Shown in pieces: positions 44,686-55,884 of a DNA stretch of 64,000 nt; position 1 is the first letter of the stretch; each line of letters opens with the position of its first letter. Source of the DNA: Musa acuminata AAA Group (Eukaryota; Streptophyta; Magnoliopsida; Zingiberales; Musaceae); assembly GCF_036884655.1 (NCBI RefSeq), contig NC_088331.1, positions 12,471,001 through 12,535,000 on the forward strand, given 5' to 3'. The notes beneath the pieces are model-generated. The model was not told the origin of the DNA. It saw only the letters and a program-made list of their open reading frames with translations, and did no database searches. The position numbers and the translations under genes are program-made.

Positions 44686-46178
44686 TGCTAGTCATAGGTG
44701 CCCAGCAAGCCAATCACGTGAGTGATGGCACGTGTGACTTGATATATAATCTTTTTGCTTATTATATTTTGGCATATATCACTTTATAACTATTGCATAA
44801 ATGCATATATATTGTGATGTCCTTGGATTTGTGCAATGGGAATCGGATCGTGATGAGATCACGATAATGAGATCGATTCACCTTTAAACACATATCCTAA
44901 ATAATCCCGGTCATAGGTTACTCGAGAGGGACATCGTGATAACCGGATAGACTGGTGTGCTGTATACCCGTTCATATGATGGATGCAGCTGATCTCATAG
45001 CTGCTCGTGTAGGGACACTAGGGATACAGTACAAGTGCTCATTGGAGAATGAGTTCACTGATTGATCCGCTTACGGAATGCTGGATGGTTGATGATGCCT
45101 TATTGTCAGACAACGATTCCGTAGTCCTAGTGGTGTATCTGGTTCTTAGACTTGAGACACCAAGGATGTCCTGTATGAGTGCTCCACTCTTTGATACCAG
45201 ACTTATAGGTTTGGCTGTTCCCAGATCTAGTACAGCTGGTCATTGGGAGTGGTAGTCGACCTTACGAGGGCTATTGAGTGTCGACAGAGGATCATCCACT
45301 CTCGGCATCATGAGAGGAATATCCCATGTGTTCTTGCTCAGACAAATCCCTGGCCAGGGTCATTCGGGTTGAGAGAGAAAGAGTTCTCCGGGAGAATCCG
45401 ATTAGAGCGAGACTCGAGAAGAAACCGTATGGGTCTGACAGCACCATGCTCGATATACGGTCTCTGGGATATTAGATGGATGAGGGACTATAGGTACATG
45501 GTAACTGAGGACAAACAGGTCCAATGGATTGGGTTCCCCTGTATCGTCTGGGGACTACGGCGTAGTGGCCTAGTACGTCCGTAGTCGATGAGTCGAGTGA
45601 ATTATTATAGAGATAATAATTCACTGAGTTAGAAGGAGTTCTGACAGATATGACTTACGGCCAGCTCGATATTGGGCCTAGAGGGTCACACACATATGGT
45701 AGGCATTGCGATGAGTAGAGGTTCGGATATGAGATATCCGACGGAGCCCTTGTCTTATTGGATGCAGATCCAATACCCACTAGGGAAGGACCCATTAGGG
45801 TTTGACACGGGATCTCTATAAATAGGAGGGATTCACAGCCTCATAGGCTAGAGTCTTTGCTTGCCCTTCCTATTCTCCTCTCCCTCTCCCCCTCAGAGTA
45901 GGCCTGGAGTTTTGAGGAGCGTCGTCGCAACCCTGCTGTGTGGATCACCGCTAGAGAGGAGGACGCTTGACCTCCTTCACCCTCTCCTAAGGATCTGCAA
46001 GGAAACAGGGATATACGATCTCCCTAGGTAACACAATCTCTATACGCAGTTTTGTGTTTTTGCGGATTTTGCGCACCAATCTTCGCACGACGATGAACAT
46101 CTTTTTGGGAATCGGGGATTTTTGTTTTCTTGTTCTTCCGCTGCGCATATGATGTCGCCCCCTTATGATTTCCCAACA
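44686..46178 (+). repeat. F 3' LTR, 1493 bp
   Basis: Same length as the 5' LTR. The differences I see are CCTAGC/CCCAGC, GGCGTATATC/GGCATATATC, CTTAGATTT/CTTGGATTT, TTGGATTCC/TTGGGTTCC, GACTCACGG/GACTTACGG, ATTGTGATG/ATTGCGATG and CCCCCCTATG/CCCCCTTATG, all transitions. TATAAATA is at 45817-45824. Confidence 0.96.
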
Positions 46179-46183
46179 GTGGA

Positions 46184-46942
46184 TGCATCCAAGTTGCTAG
46201 TTGGAGACGGGGTTTCATTTAAATTTAAGGAATCAAAATTAACAGAATCATCAAAATCATTTTTCCTGATTTCGGAAATCTAATTGAAAACAACAAGAAT
46301 GAATTCTTCAATAATTAAAGTTCTTTTATTGAAGATACGAAAGGCTTTAGAAACCGAAGAATAACCAAGAAAGATTCCTTTATCGGATTTAGCATCAAAG
46401 TTTCTTAAGTTATCCTTTTCATTCAAGATAAAACACTTACACCCAAAGACTTTAAAATATGAAACATTGGGTTTTTTGTTGTTCCATAACTCATAGGGAG
46501 TTTTGGTGAGTAAGGGTCTTACTAGAACTCTATTCAAAATATAGCATGCAGTATTTACGGCTTCGGCCCAAAAATATTTGGGTAGGCTATGTTCATTCAA
46601 CATGATTCTTGTCATTTCTTGTAAATTTCGATTTTTTCTTTCTACTACTCCATTTTGTTGAGGATTTCTAGGAGTAGAGAAATTATGGTTGTATCCATTC
46701 AGTTCACAAAATTCTTGGAAATCATGGTTTTGAAATTCACCACCGTGATCACTTCTAATTGACGAAATCATAGAACCCTTCTCATTCTGAACAAGTTTAC
46801 AAAACTTGGTAAAATATCTAAAGCATTCACTTTTCTCTTTTAAGAAGTAAGTCCATGTGTATCTGCTATAATCATCCACAATGACGAAGGCGTATTTGCT
46901 ACCTCCTAGGCTTGAAGTAGAGATTGGTCCGAACAAGTCCAT
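46184..46942 (-). pseudogene. SE integrase
   Basis: On the minus strand from 46942: MDLFGPISTSSLGGSKYAF, VIVDDYSRYTWTYF, SDHGGEFQNHDFQEF and NPQQNGVVERKNRN, so the D-D-E acidic residues are all present. Then YFWAEAVNTACYILNR and VFGCKCFILNEKD follow. The 220-residue frame is open to 46280; the linker to RT continues to 46184 and then beyond F. It lacks the upstream zinc-binding domain because of a deletion. Confidence 0.88.
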
Positions 46943-47860
46943 ATGTTGCTTTTAGTGCCTTCTTCTTTGATGTTCTCTTTTTGACTTGGGGACAATCACA
47001 CTTGTAGTGTCCCGGCTTTTTGCACTCATAGCAAATAACTTGGTCCTTCTTGGGTTCAAGTTTATTTTTTTGTCATTCTTAAACTTGTTTCTTTTAATGA
47101 ATTTTTTAAATTTTCTTGTTAGAAGTGCCAAGTCATCGTCATAGTCCTCATCACTTGAGTTTTCTCTCAAGTGGTCTTCTGAAGTTCTAAGTGCCATATC
47201 CTTCATGTTCTTTGTAAGGATGTCTTCTTACTTTTCATGAGCTTTGCAAGTCATCTCGTAGGTCATTAATGACCCGATTAATTCTTCAAGAGGGAAGTTG
47301 TTTAGATCTTTCGCCTCTTGAATAGCAGTGACTTTAGGATCCCAACTCTTAGGAAGGGATCTTAGAATCTTATTTACGAGCTCAAAATCCAAAAAAAAAT
47401 TTCTGAGTCCTTTTAGACCGTTGACGAGATCCGTGAAACGGGTAAACATGTCGCCAATAGTCTCACTCAGTTTCATCCGGAAAAGTTCGAAAGAATGTAA
47501 CAAAAGATTGATTTTTGACTCTTTCACTCTACTTGTGCCTTCGTGAGTTACTTCGAGTGTGTGCCAAATATCAAATGCAGTTTCACAAACCGAAACACGG
47601 TTGAACTCGTTTTTATCAAGCGCACAAAATAAGGCATTCATTGCCTTTGCATTAAGAGCGAAAGCCTTCTTCTCCAATTCATTCGAATCGATCATTGGAA
47701 GAGAAGACTTCGAAAATCCATTTTCGACAAGATTCCAAAGTTCAAAATCCATTGAAATAAGAAAGATCCTCATTCGGGTCTTCCAATAGGTGTAGTCCGT
47801 CCTATTGAACATGGGTGGACGTGTAATAGAATGGCCCTCTTGGTTTCCGGCGTATGCCAT
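46943..47860 (-). pseudogene. SE gag
   Basis: Minus-strand ATG at 47860 (MAYAGNQEGHSITRPPMFN). Motifs are YWKTRMRIFLISMDFELWN, LFCALDKNEFNRVSVCE and LPKSWDPKVTAIQEAKDL. A stop occurs near 47228 (after TCKAHEK). It resumes with MALRTSEDHLRENSSDEDYDDD and a knuckle region whose Cys-His residues are read out of frame after a 1-base loss near 47070. It joins integrase at about 46943 with protease and pre-integrase missing. Confidence 0.86.
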
Positions 47861-47896
47861 CTCTCTTGGGTTTTAATCCATTTGAGAGTTAACCCC

Positions 47897-47908
47897 GCTC
47901 TGATACCA
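47897..47908 (-). other. SE primer binding site
   Basis: GCTCTGATACCA on plus, which is TGGTATCAGAGC on minus, two bases from the SE 5' LTR end. It is a perfect match to the initiator tRNA-Met complement. Confidence 0.9.
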
Positions 47909-47910
47909 AT

Positions 47911-48323
47911 TGTTAGGATCAAGAGCACTAAGTATTAATCTAGACAATTAATACTAAGTATTAATCATGTTGTCCGGCATGTCATTGGTCCCTCGACACT
48001 TCGTCCGATTCTTTAGTGCATCATCCTCTCTTGCGGCTTATTGCCCAATTGGCCAGTTGACTCAGCAACTCCAATATCCTTGGCGCAATATCCACTCTTC
48101 TTGGCCCGATGCCCAAATCCATGGCCCGAAGCCTTTTGTCAATACGTCGATCGATCCTCCGGCCCGATGTCCAATCTTCTAACATGTTTTCCTCCGGCCC
48201 AATATGATTCTTCCTGCTTTAATTTTCTCATCCTGATCGAAGCATCCTACGTCACTCAAAACATAAATCAAATCATAAACACAATTATCAATTGGTTTCA
48301 TCATCAAAATTCGAGATTCAACA
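47911..48323 (-). repeat. SE right (5') LTR, 413 bp with internal deletion
   Basis: The plus strand begins TGTTAGGATCAAGAGCACTAAG and then jumps to TATTAATCTAGACAATTAATAC, skipping over 1 kb including poly-C, TATA, palindromes and the CGGAAG block. The remainder is the SB-type 5' module and ends GAGATTCAACA. No promoter remains. Confidence 0.83.
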
Positions 48324-49620
48324 ATAACCTTCGCTCTTGTGGTTAAACTTGAAGCCATAAGGATTCTCCTTGCCTATGCTAGTTGTAATAATTTTAAGCC
48401 ATTTCAAATGGATATTATAAGTGATTTTCTTAATGGCTTCATTTTCGAAGAAGTTTATATTGAACAACCACCCGGATTTGAGAATATCATTTTTCCAAAT
48501 CATGTTTTTAAGTTGTCTAAGACTCTCTATGGTTTGAAACAAGCAATAAGGGCTTGGTTTGAGAGAGTTCCTTTCTAATTAAGAATGATTTTTTGAAAGA
48601 CAAGGTTGATACCACATTATTTATTAAATATTTTAAAAATAATTTTTTTATAGTTTAAATTTATATTGATGATATTATTTTTTGTTCTACGAATGAGTCA
48701 TTATATGAATATTTTACCAAAAGTATGAGCCAAGAATTTGAAATGAGCTTAATGGGTGAATTAACTATTTTCTTACGATTGCAAATTAAACAACTAAGTA
48801 ATGAAATTTTTGTGAGTCAAACTAAATATGCTTTAAATCTATTAAAATGGTTCAATATAGATAGTTTTAAGGCTATTAACACACCAATGAGTATTTCTAC
48901 AAAGTTAGATATAGAACATGATAGAGAAAATTTTGATCAAAAAACTTATAGGGGTATGATAGGTAGTTTACTATCTCTCACCGCACATAGATCGGACATT
49001 ATGTTTAGTATCGGATTATGTGCTAGATTTCAATCTAATCCTAAGCAATCTCACCGAAAAGCTATTAAGAGGATTTTTAAATACCTAAAATGAACTATAA
49101 TATAGGATTATGGTATCCAAAATCCAAAAACTTTGAATAATTGCTTATGCCGATGCAGATTTTGCTGAATGTAGAGTAGATAGAAAAAGCACATCAATAA
49201 TATGTCAACTCTTAGGTCATGCACTTGTCTTTTGGTCTTCCAAGGAACAAAACTCAATTGCATTATCTATAGTCGAAGTTGAGTATATAGAAGTAGGTGC
49301 ATGTTATGCTCAAGTTATATGAATAAAAAACACATTAGAAGATTATAAAATTCACTTGAAAAATATACCTATAAAATATGATAACACTAGTGCAATATGT
49401 TTAATAAAAAATATCATTCAATACTCTAGAACAAAAAATATTGACATTATGTATCATTTTATTAGAGATTATATTAATAACCATGATATATCTTTAGAAT
49501 TTATTGATACAAAACATCAATTTGCTGATATTTTTATAAAACCTTTAAATGAGAAATAATTTGATTTTATTAGAGGAGAATTAAGCATGTTAAATCTTTT
49601 AAATGCATGAATTTCTCTAT
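48324..49620 (+). pseudogene. SH reverse transcriptase and RNase H remnants
   Basis: The 3' half of a plus-strand Sirevirus pol, starting abruptly in RT next to the SE LTR. ILLAYASCNNFKPFQMDI and LYGLKQAIRAW are followed by a damaged catalytic region near 48670 (YIDDIIF in broken frame), then MSLMGELTIFLRLQIKQL and YRGMIGSLLSL. The RNase H part YDNTSAICLIKN and KHQFADIFIKPLNEK ends near 49559. Many stops and AT-biased changes make it the most decayed pol here. Confidence 0.8.
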
Positions 49621-50755
49621 ATATTTTTTAGATTTTTGATTTTTCATAATTTAAGTTTTCTTTTTAAATAGAGATCATCTCGTTTGTTCCTTTTTCTTGC
49701 AATACACGAAAGAAGAGTTTTTCATGGATTTTTGGTATGTGATGATCTTTTACATAATAATCATTTCTTATGAATCTTCCTTCCTTCTATTTGCAAGAAT
49801 TGGGATTTGATTCATGAATTCTTAGTATGTACATTTTGATATTTTATGATGAATCCTTTCTCTTAGTGATAGTTTAAGCTTGATTCAATGAAACTTATTT
49901 TTTATGGATTTGATTTGGTTCATGGATTTAATTTGGTTCAAATCCTTTCATGGATTTGGTTCTTATAACTTGATTTTTCTTGTGATGAATGAATTTCTCC
50001 CTTATTCTTCTTCCTCTTATTTTTATGACAAAAGGAAAAAAGAAACTTGCACATCTCAAGAAGAACTAAAAAATACTTGCACATCTAAAATAAAATTGCT
50101 AGTTTACCCATTTCAAGAAGCAAAAGTAGTTATCTTACAAAGTTTTTTTGCTTAACTTCTCATTTTACAAATTTTATAGCTTATATAAATGAGTGTAAAA
50201 TTTACTTGCATAAATTTTTGAATGATTCTCCTTTTTTGTTGATGATAAAGGGGGAGAAATGATGAATGTTTGGAGTCATAATGTTATATTTGGTATCATG
50301 CATGAAGTGATAAATGATTAAAAAATACTTTAGAATCATGGATGTTATGTCCAAAATGATTGAAAATATGAATACTTTGATATTATGTATATTATGCCCA
50401 AAATGATTAAAAATATGAAAGCCTTGGTATCATGAATGTTATGCCCAAAATGATGGTATAATGGATGAAGTGATGAATGCTTTAGTATCATATAGGTTAT
50501 GACTAAAGTAATGTTGATTTGTTATGAAGTGATGAAATTGTGCATGTTATATTTTGATGACTTGAAACTATGATGATGCACAATGTATAAAATTTTGATA
50601 TATTACATTTGATCACTACGATTGAAATTGTTTCACTTGAATTCAAAGTTAATGATTCCTTTTAAATTCAACTTTGCCTTATCTTAGTATATAGATAGGG
50701 GGAGTTAAGATTAACTCTATCATCAATTGGTTGTCATCATAAAAAAGGGGGAGAT
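49621..50755 (+). other. SH 3' non-coding region with polypurine tracts
   Basis: AT-rich, no gene. It contains ACTTGCACATCTCAAG-type words (50040-50150), AAAGGGGGAGAA (50247-50258) after TTGTTGATGAT, a repeated ATGCCCAAAATGAT/TATGAATGTTATG motif (50330-50460), AGATAGGGGGAGTTAAG near 50690, and the terminal PPT AAAAAAGGGGGAGAT before 50756. Confidence 0.75.
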
Positions 50756-52078
50756 TGTTGAATCTCATATTTTGATGATGAAATCAATTGGTGAATTCAT
50801 GATCTAATCCATATGTTGAAATGAGTGGTGCATGATTAAATACGATCGTGAGAAAGGCAAAACGATTAAAGAAGAATTGAAGTTGGGTCAGAGTCCATAA
50901 TCAGGTATTAGGCCAAATGAATCGGGGGATACACCGAAGGATCGGATGATACAATGAAAGCTCACCGAAAGTTCGTCGAAAGCTTGCCGGAAGATCCCCG
51001 GGAGTTCGTCGGAAGTTCACTAAGAGTTCAGTTGAACAATTGACATACCGGACAACTTAGATTACTTATATCATAATTATTTTAGTCTTAATTATCTTAG
51101 TTAGGATTTTAATTTGAGTTAGTTATAGGAGAAATCCTACTAACCCAATTGGGGGCCAATTGGGCCCTTAATAGGGCTGAATTAGGTTGGTTAGATGGCT
51201 CATTTAGCCACTTGGAGCCACATCAGGCGGTGGCACCACCCAGACTGGGCGGTGATACCACCTAAGGTTCAGCCTCCCATGTGGTCTGGGTAGTAGTTCC
51301 ACATAGATTGGGCGATGGTACCGTCGGCAATTAATATTGCCAGGTGGTGGTACCATCCTGTCAAACGGTGGTACCACCCTATCAGGCAGTGGTACTGCCA
51401 TAGCCCGATCTTTAAGGCTCTATCAGGTGGTGTTATTGCCTAGACTGGGCAGTGGTGTCACCCAGTATAAGTTTGCAGACAATGGTACCACCCAGTACTA
51501 GCGGTGGTACCACCAGTACCCCGAAAACCCGAGATTAGATACTTTTTTGCTCTATTTTTTAATCCATTATGGACTATAAATACCCCAATCTTTCTTGTAT
51601 GAAAGAACACAAAAAGTGTGAATAAGTCTTGAGATTTTGGTTAGAAAGTGTTGAAAAAGTGTTAAGTGTCCTCCTCTTTCTTCAATCTAAGAGAGGTGTG
51701 AGACTTGTAAAAAGTTATCTCCTAAACGTATAAAAAGGAGAAAGTATTGTAAGAGAGTGGTTGGTCCTCGTCTATTGAAGAAAGACCCCTAGTAGACATC
51801 GATGGCCTCAATGGAGGAGAAATTAGGAGTGGATGTAGGTCACGATGATCGAACTATTATAAATTTAGTGTGCGCTCTCCTTTTGTTCTTCATTACTATT
51901 GCTCTATGTTTTTAATTGCTTATTATATTTACTTAAAGTGAAACATAGTTTCGTTATCAATTCTAATATAGGTTTCATCGAATCAAGCTTTTTAAAATCA
52001 TTGAAGTTTTCTGAATCGACGAAATTTTTATCATAAGCAATAATTCACCCCCCTCTTGGTGCCAGTTTGATCATAACA
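50756..52078 (+). repeat. SH 3' LTR, 1323 bp
   Basis: TGTTGAATCTCATATTTTG to GATCATAACA. It has a reduced CGGAAG block, a palindrome cluster at 51224-51520 with many GGTACC-centred units (GGTGGTACCACC-like) as in S2, TATAAATA near 51576, and TTCACCCCCCTCTTGG before the end. It diverges more from the other LTRs than they do from each other. The bases after it are CGAGA. Confidence 0.85.
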
Positions 52079-54128
52079 CGAGAATCCTTACATGGAGCTT
52101 CCCTCAGACGCTAAAGTACTTGCTCCCATGGATGACATCTTGTTTTGTGGCCTCTCCTTCAGGATGACATATGCTTTTGTAACTCGTTTTGTCCGGTTTA
52201 ATGAAAACCTTTTCGGAATATACTATTCACCTTTGGGATGATTCTTGAGTGGTGTTAGGAATGTTTTGAATCCTTTTTCCTCACTTCACCTCATTACTTC
52301 ATGGGGCAGGAGCCCTAAGCCTCGGATGTCATCGGAGCATCCTTTCGGGAGTCACCAAGGGTCAAGCTCTAACTCTCCCATAAGCGAGGGAGGCTAGGTG
52401 TTGGCTTAAAAGGGGTCAAGGGGTGGTGTTGCCAAGGGTGCAACAGGAGTGCAAAACCACGGGCGCTTGGCCCCCTGACACCAAAGCCTAGGGGGTGATT
52501 CTCATGAGGTAAGCGTGGGGCTCGCCTCCACCCCTTGAGGAAAGGAGGAGGGGCCCTCCTTGTCCTAGGCATTCACTAGGAATAGTGGCAGTAGGGTGTG
52601 CCTACGACGTTCGACCCTCCTTCTAGCGCTAGAATGATGGTGTCACAAATACTATCGGTTGATAAGTCGACACGGTTGGTCCACTACCGAATGTGCAAGC
52701 TCATCTAGGTGCCTCTTCCTAGTTGACGTGGGGGACTTGGCGGGGTGATTGCATGGGCAGCTTGGTTGGAAGCGGTCCTTTCGGTGCAAACCTGGTTCGA
52801 GATGTCTGGGCAAGCGGTTGGCGATCTTCCTAGCTGTAAGGTTCCTTCTTGGGGCCAGGTCGTCCTAGTGCGACCTAACAACAGGGTCGCCTATTGATCG
52901 TCGATGATCCTACATGATAGGCCAGTGCCGAGAGTTACTCAGCACGACCTCTTTGATGCTTAAATCAACGAAGGGGAGAAGACAGTAGTTTGAGTTGTAA
53001 GATGAGTCAATGTATAGAGAGTTGCCCCCTTCTCAGCATGAGTTGATGGGTTCCTTTTTTAACTTGATCCCTTGGTTTTACTGACTAGTATGAGATAAGA
53101 TTAGGTGAACCGCTTGATTATCCTCTGATCTTGATAAGGTAAGACAGTTATTATCAGTCATTGATGCGGTATATATCAGGATGCATTATGGTATCTTTTG
53201 GTTCTAGTGACCTGGAACCCTATTTAGGTGTCAGTTTCGATGACAAATAAATTGGCATATGTTAAAATCATCCCTATTAAAAACCAAAAGGATATGATAA
53301 TAATACTACTGCTGCATAATGAGGTGCGAGAACAACTATCGAAATTGAAACCGGAAGTTAAAGAGTTAGTTGAAAGGAACTCCAAAAAAGGATTGAGCAA
53401 AGATGATTAAAAAAAAATGAAGATGCAAATATGTGAAAAGATGGCTGACATGCGAAACATCTCGAACAATATTTGAAACAAAAGCAGAGAAAGAGAGATA
53501 ATTCTAAAGAAATTTAGATCGTAAGAGCAACTTTAAGGTGCCAAATCACTCTCTAAGCCTATCAAGCTTATCAAAGAGAGGGAGTCTAGTTAAATAAGTA
53601 CCTCTCACTAGTATTGTCTATGGGGTAATCCAAACCCGAACATTATCATTCGAATTCTATGAGAGATGCATTTCACGAATTTTACCTATGAATATAGGAT
53701 GAAACATAAATTCGAAAGCAATTGTATTCCATTGAAAGTCAGAAATAATTTCTGAGAGTAGAGAATAGTTTTTCGTCTCATTTACATTGAAAAAGAAGTT
53801 CTGACCATGATTCTATTTGAACCAGAATCAAACCGTGCTGAAACTAAAACCTAACTGATTTGACGGTTCATCAATTCCAAATAAAGCTATAAATATACCT
53901 CGACGATTCAGTTATAGTTCCTAGTTGTTGAGAATCAGAACTGACGGTTCTCATTCCGATTCGAATCGGAAGTTCACAATTTTTAAAAATCATGATTTTT
54001 TAATTTAAATTATAATTTTTATATTTTAAAATATTTTAATTAAAAATATAAAATTGATAAGTCATTTATTAAAAGAGATGTTATCAGTCGAAAACTTGAT
54101 GGAAGAGCTGTTACTTATAGCTCTCTCA
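52079..54128. other. Unrecognised sequence between SH and Gypsy I
   Basis: I see no gene or known element. The part up to about 53200 is of mixed composition with words such as AAAAGGGGTCAAGGGG. A 60-residue frame at 53228-53410 (LLLHNEVREQLSKLKPEVKEL) is short and isolated. From 53400 the sequence is AT-rich. It may be an eroded LTR or other repeat. Confidence 0.4.
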
Positions 54129-54566
54129 TGTTAGGACTCTAGCTAGGAGAGTCCTAATTAAGAGAGACATTCATGTAAAACTGTTAGGACTTTAGCTAGG
54201 AGAGTCCTAATTGAGAGGGACATTCTGTTAGGACTCTAGTTAGGAGAGTCCTAATTGAGAGGGACATTCATGTATGAGGTTTTTTCTTAGAGAAGAATTA
54301 GGAGTTGTAAGGGAATATGAGTCTTGAGTAGGAGTCCTATTAGGAGTTGGTTAGAAGTAAGAGTCTTAAGTAGAAGTCCTATTAGGAGTTAGGGTTTAGA
54401 AGCCCTATAAATAGCAATGTATTCCTCCTCTTTTCTCAAGCAATAGATGAATCTTTTCTGCAGCCTTTGAGCAGCAACTTGGAGGGAGGAACCCTTATAG
54501 AGTTCCAAGGAGGCCGATCCCCTAAAGAGATCATCCCCAAGTTTAGAATCTGCAAGGGTTCTAACA
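54129..54566 (+). repeat. I 5' LTR, 438 bp, three hairpin repeats
   Basis: TGTTAGGACTC to TTCTAACA. Three tandem units of 44-53 bp begin at the LTR start, each with TTAGGACTCT and AGAGTCCTAA as inverted arms around a 7-base loop (one base varies in the middle unit). TATAAATA is at 54406-54413. Confidence 0.92.
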
Positions 54567-54568
54567 CC

Positions 54569-54580
54569 TGGTATTAGAGC
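54569..54580 (+). other. I primer binding site
   Basis: TGGTATTAGAGC lies two bases after the 5' LTR. It has one mismatch (T for C) to the complement of initiator tRNA-Met. Confidence 0.85.
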
Positions 54581-54864
54581 AGCATTCTTGGCATCTCGCT
54601 GCCCTTTCATAGCCATCCATCAACCCTCCACAACCACCCAAAGCAATTCCCACAATTGCTTAAAAGATCATCGCCGAATTCCGCCATCATCTCCACCACC
54701 ACGAATTATCCTTTGATCTCCTCGTGAATTGCAACAGGTTCTGGTTTTCTACCTTACTGCTACTGCAATTTAGTTATCTTTATTTGAAAATCCCAAAATA
54801 ATTATTCCTATATTGCTGCATAAACTTTTCGTCATAAAGTTTTCATCTCTACGACGAAAGATAC

Positions 54865-55270
54865 ATTGCAGAATTCCAACCGTATAGCACTATCTGTTTG
54901 ATCTTGCTACTATGTTTTTTCTATCCAAATCTCCACGAAATTTTATGACATCTTTGACACTTCCTAACAGTAGATTTTCCTTTTGTTTTGTCAAAAAATT
55001 ATCAATATAAACCATTGATATTTTATATATAATCTGCTATACTTGAAAATCTGCACCGTAAAATTTCAGCCGTATAGCACTGATTGTTTGATCATGATAC
55101 TACGTTGTTTCTATCCAAATCTCTATGAAATTTTTATGATAGCTTTGACACTTACTAATAGTGGATTTCCCTTTAGTTTCATCAAAAAATTCTCAATATA
55201 AACTTCTAATTTTTTACGTCCAATCTGCTATACTTAAAAATCTATGTTGCAGAAAATTTCAACCGCATAT
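54865..55270 (+). repeat. Tandem repeat of about 190 bp in I leader
   Basis: CCGTATAGCAC recurs at about 54880 and 55070, and CCGCATATTG near 55263. Between them runs a similar unit (TTGTTTGATC..., CTATCCAAATCTC..., GACACTT...TAATAGT/TAACAGT, ATCAATATAAAC, AATCTGCTATACTT). About two full units and the start of a third are visible. Confidence 0.8.
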
Positions 55271-55884
55271 TGTTGCCTTAACCCATCTATTTGCAATCTT
55301 TTTTGAATGAAATTTCTTATACAATTTATAGATCATCTTGGCTTCCATCTAAGATTGATCTATTGAGGAATTCATCTCTAAAACCGATTTTTGTGTTGCT
55401 ATAAATTTTCATCGTAAACTGCAGAAATTTTTCGACGAGAATTCTGCTATCACAACTTGCACCAATTTCCGTGCTGTTTTACTGCCGAAATTTTCTTGAT
55501 TAAATTAGTCATCCTTGCTGTCATATAAACTGTGATTTTTCTATCAATTTCCTCCTCAATTCTCTCAAGTTTTTGGTGGAAATTACGTCGAGAAACCACT
55601 GTTTCTTCGACGACAATTCTGCTCTTATAAGACAGCACATACTTGCTGCAACTTCCACTGATTTCTCTCAAACCTTTGCTACCATCTACCACAGATCCAA
55701 AACTTTCATCCACAACCCTAAAACTCCACCAAACCACACCCTCAAACTGCACCCAAAACAGCCACAAAACAAGCCTAAATCGTAGCCTACATCCACCAAT
55801 CCACCAACCCTTTCGACAATCACTTCTCTCAACCTATACATGCCTTTAACCTGACAACAAAAGAGAGATATTAATATCATAGAT

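Larger units (their letters stand above)
37461..46178 (+). mobile_element. F: young, nearly complete Copia element (Angela/TAR-like)
   Basis: Two 1493-bp LTRs are flanked by a perfect 5-bp duplication GTGGA (37456-37460 and 46179-46183) in the SE pol. By eye the LTRs differ at about seven sites. The order is LTR, PBS, long leader, gag-pol, PPT, LTR. Integrase and RT strings (FTDDFSRYGYVYLM, ERRNRTLLDMVRSMM) resemble the Angela/TAR group, from memory. Breaks are an extra T in gag, one TGA in RT, and a deletion and frameshift in RNase H. Confidence 0.95.
33025..48323 (-). mobile_element. SE: minus-strand Sirevirus, split by Copia F
   Basis: In minus orientation: 5' LTR (48323-47911, deleted), PBS, gag, integrase, RT, RNase H, 3' non-coding region, 3' LTR (34715-33025). 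F is inserted between integrase and RT. A deletion fuses the gag knuckle region directly to integrase, removing protease and the zinc-binding domain. The outer flanks do not match (CTTAT, ATAAC), and the 5' LTR has the SB-type 5' module that the 3' LTR lacks. Confidence 0.83.

Noticed and set aside
53228..53410. Small frame with LLLHNEVREQLSKLKPEVKEL as a host gene exon
   Set aside because: Only 60 residues, no splice context or partner exons seen, and no family recognised.
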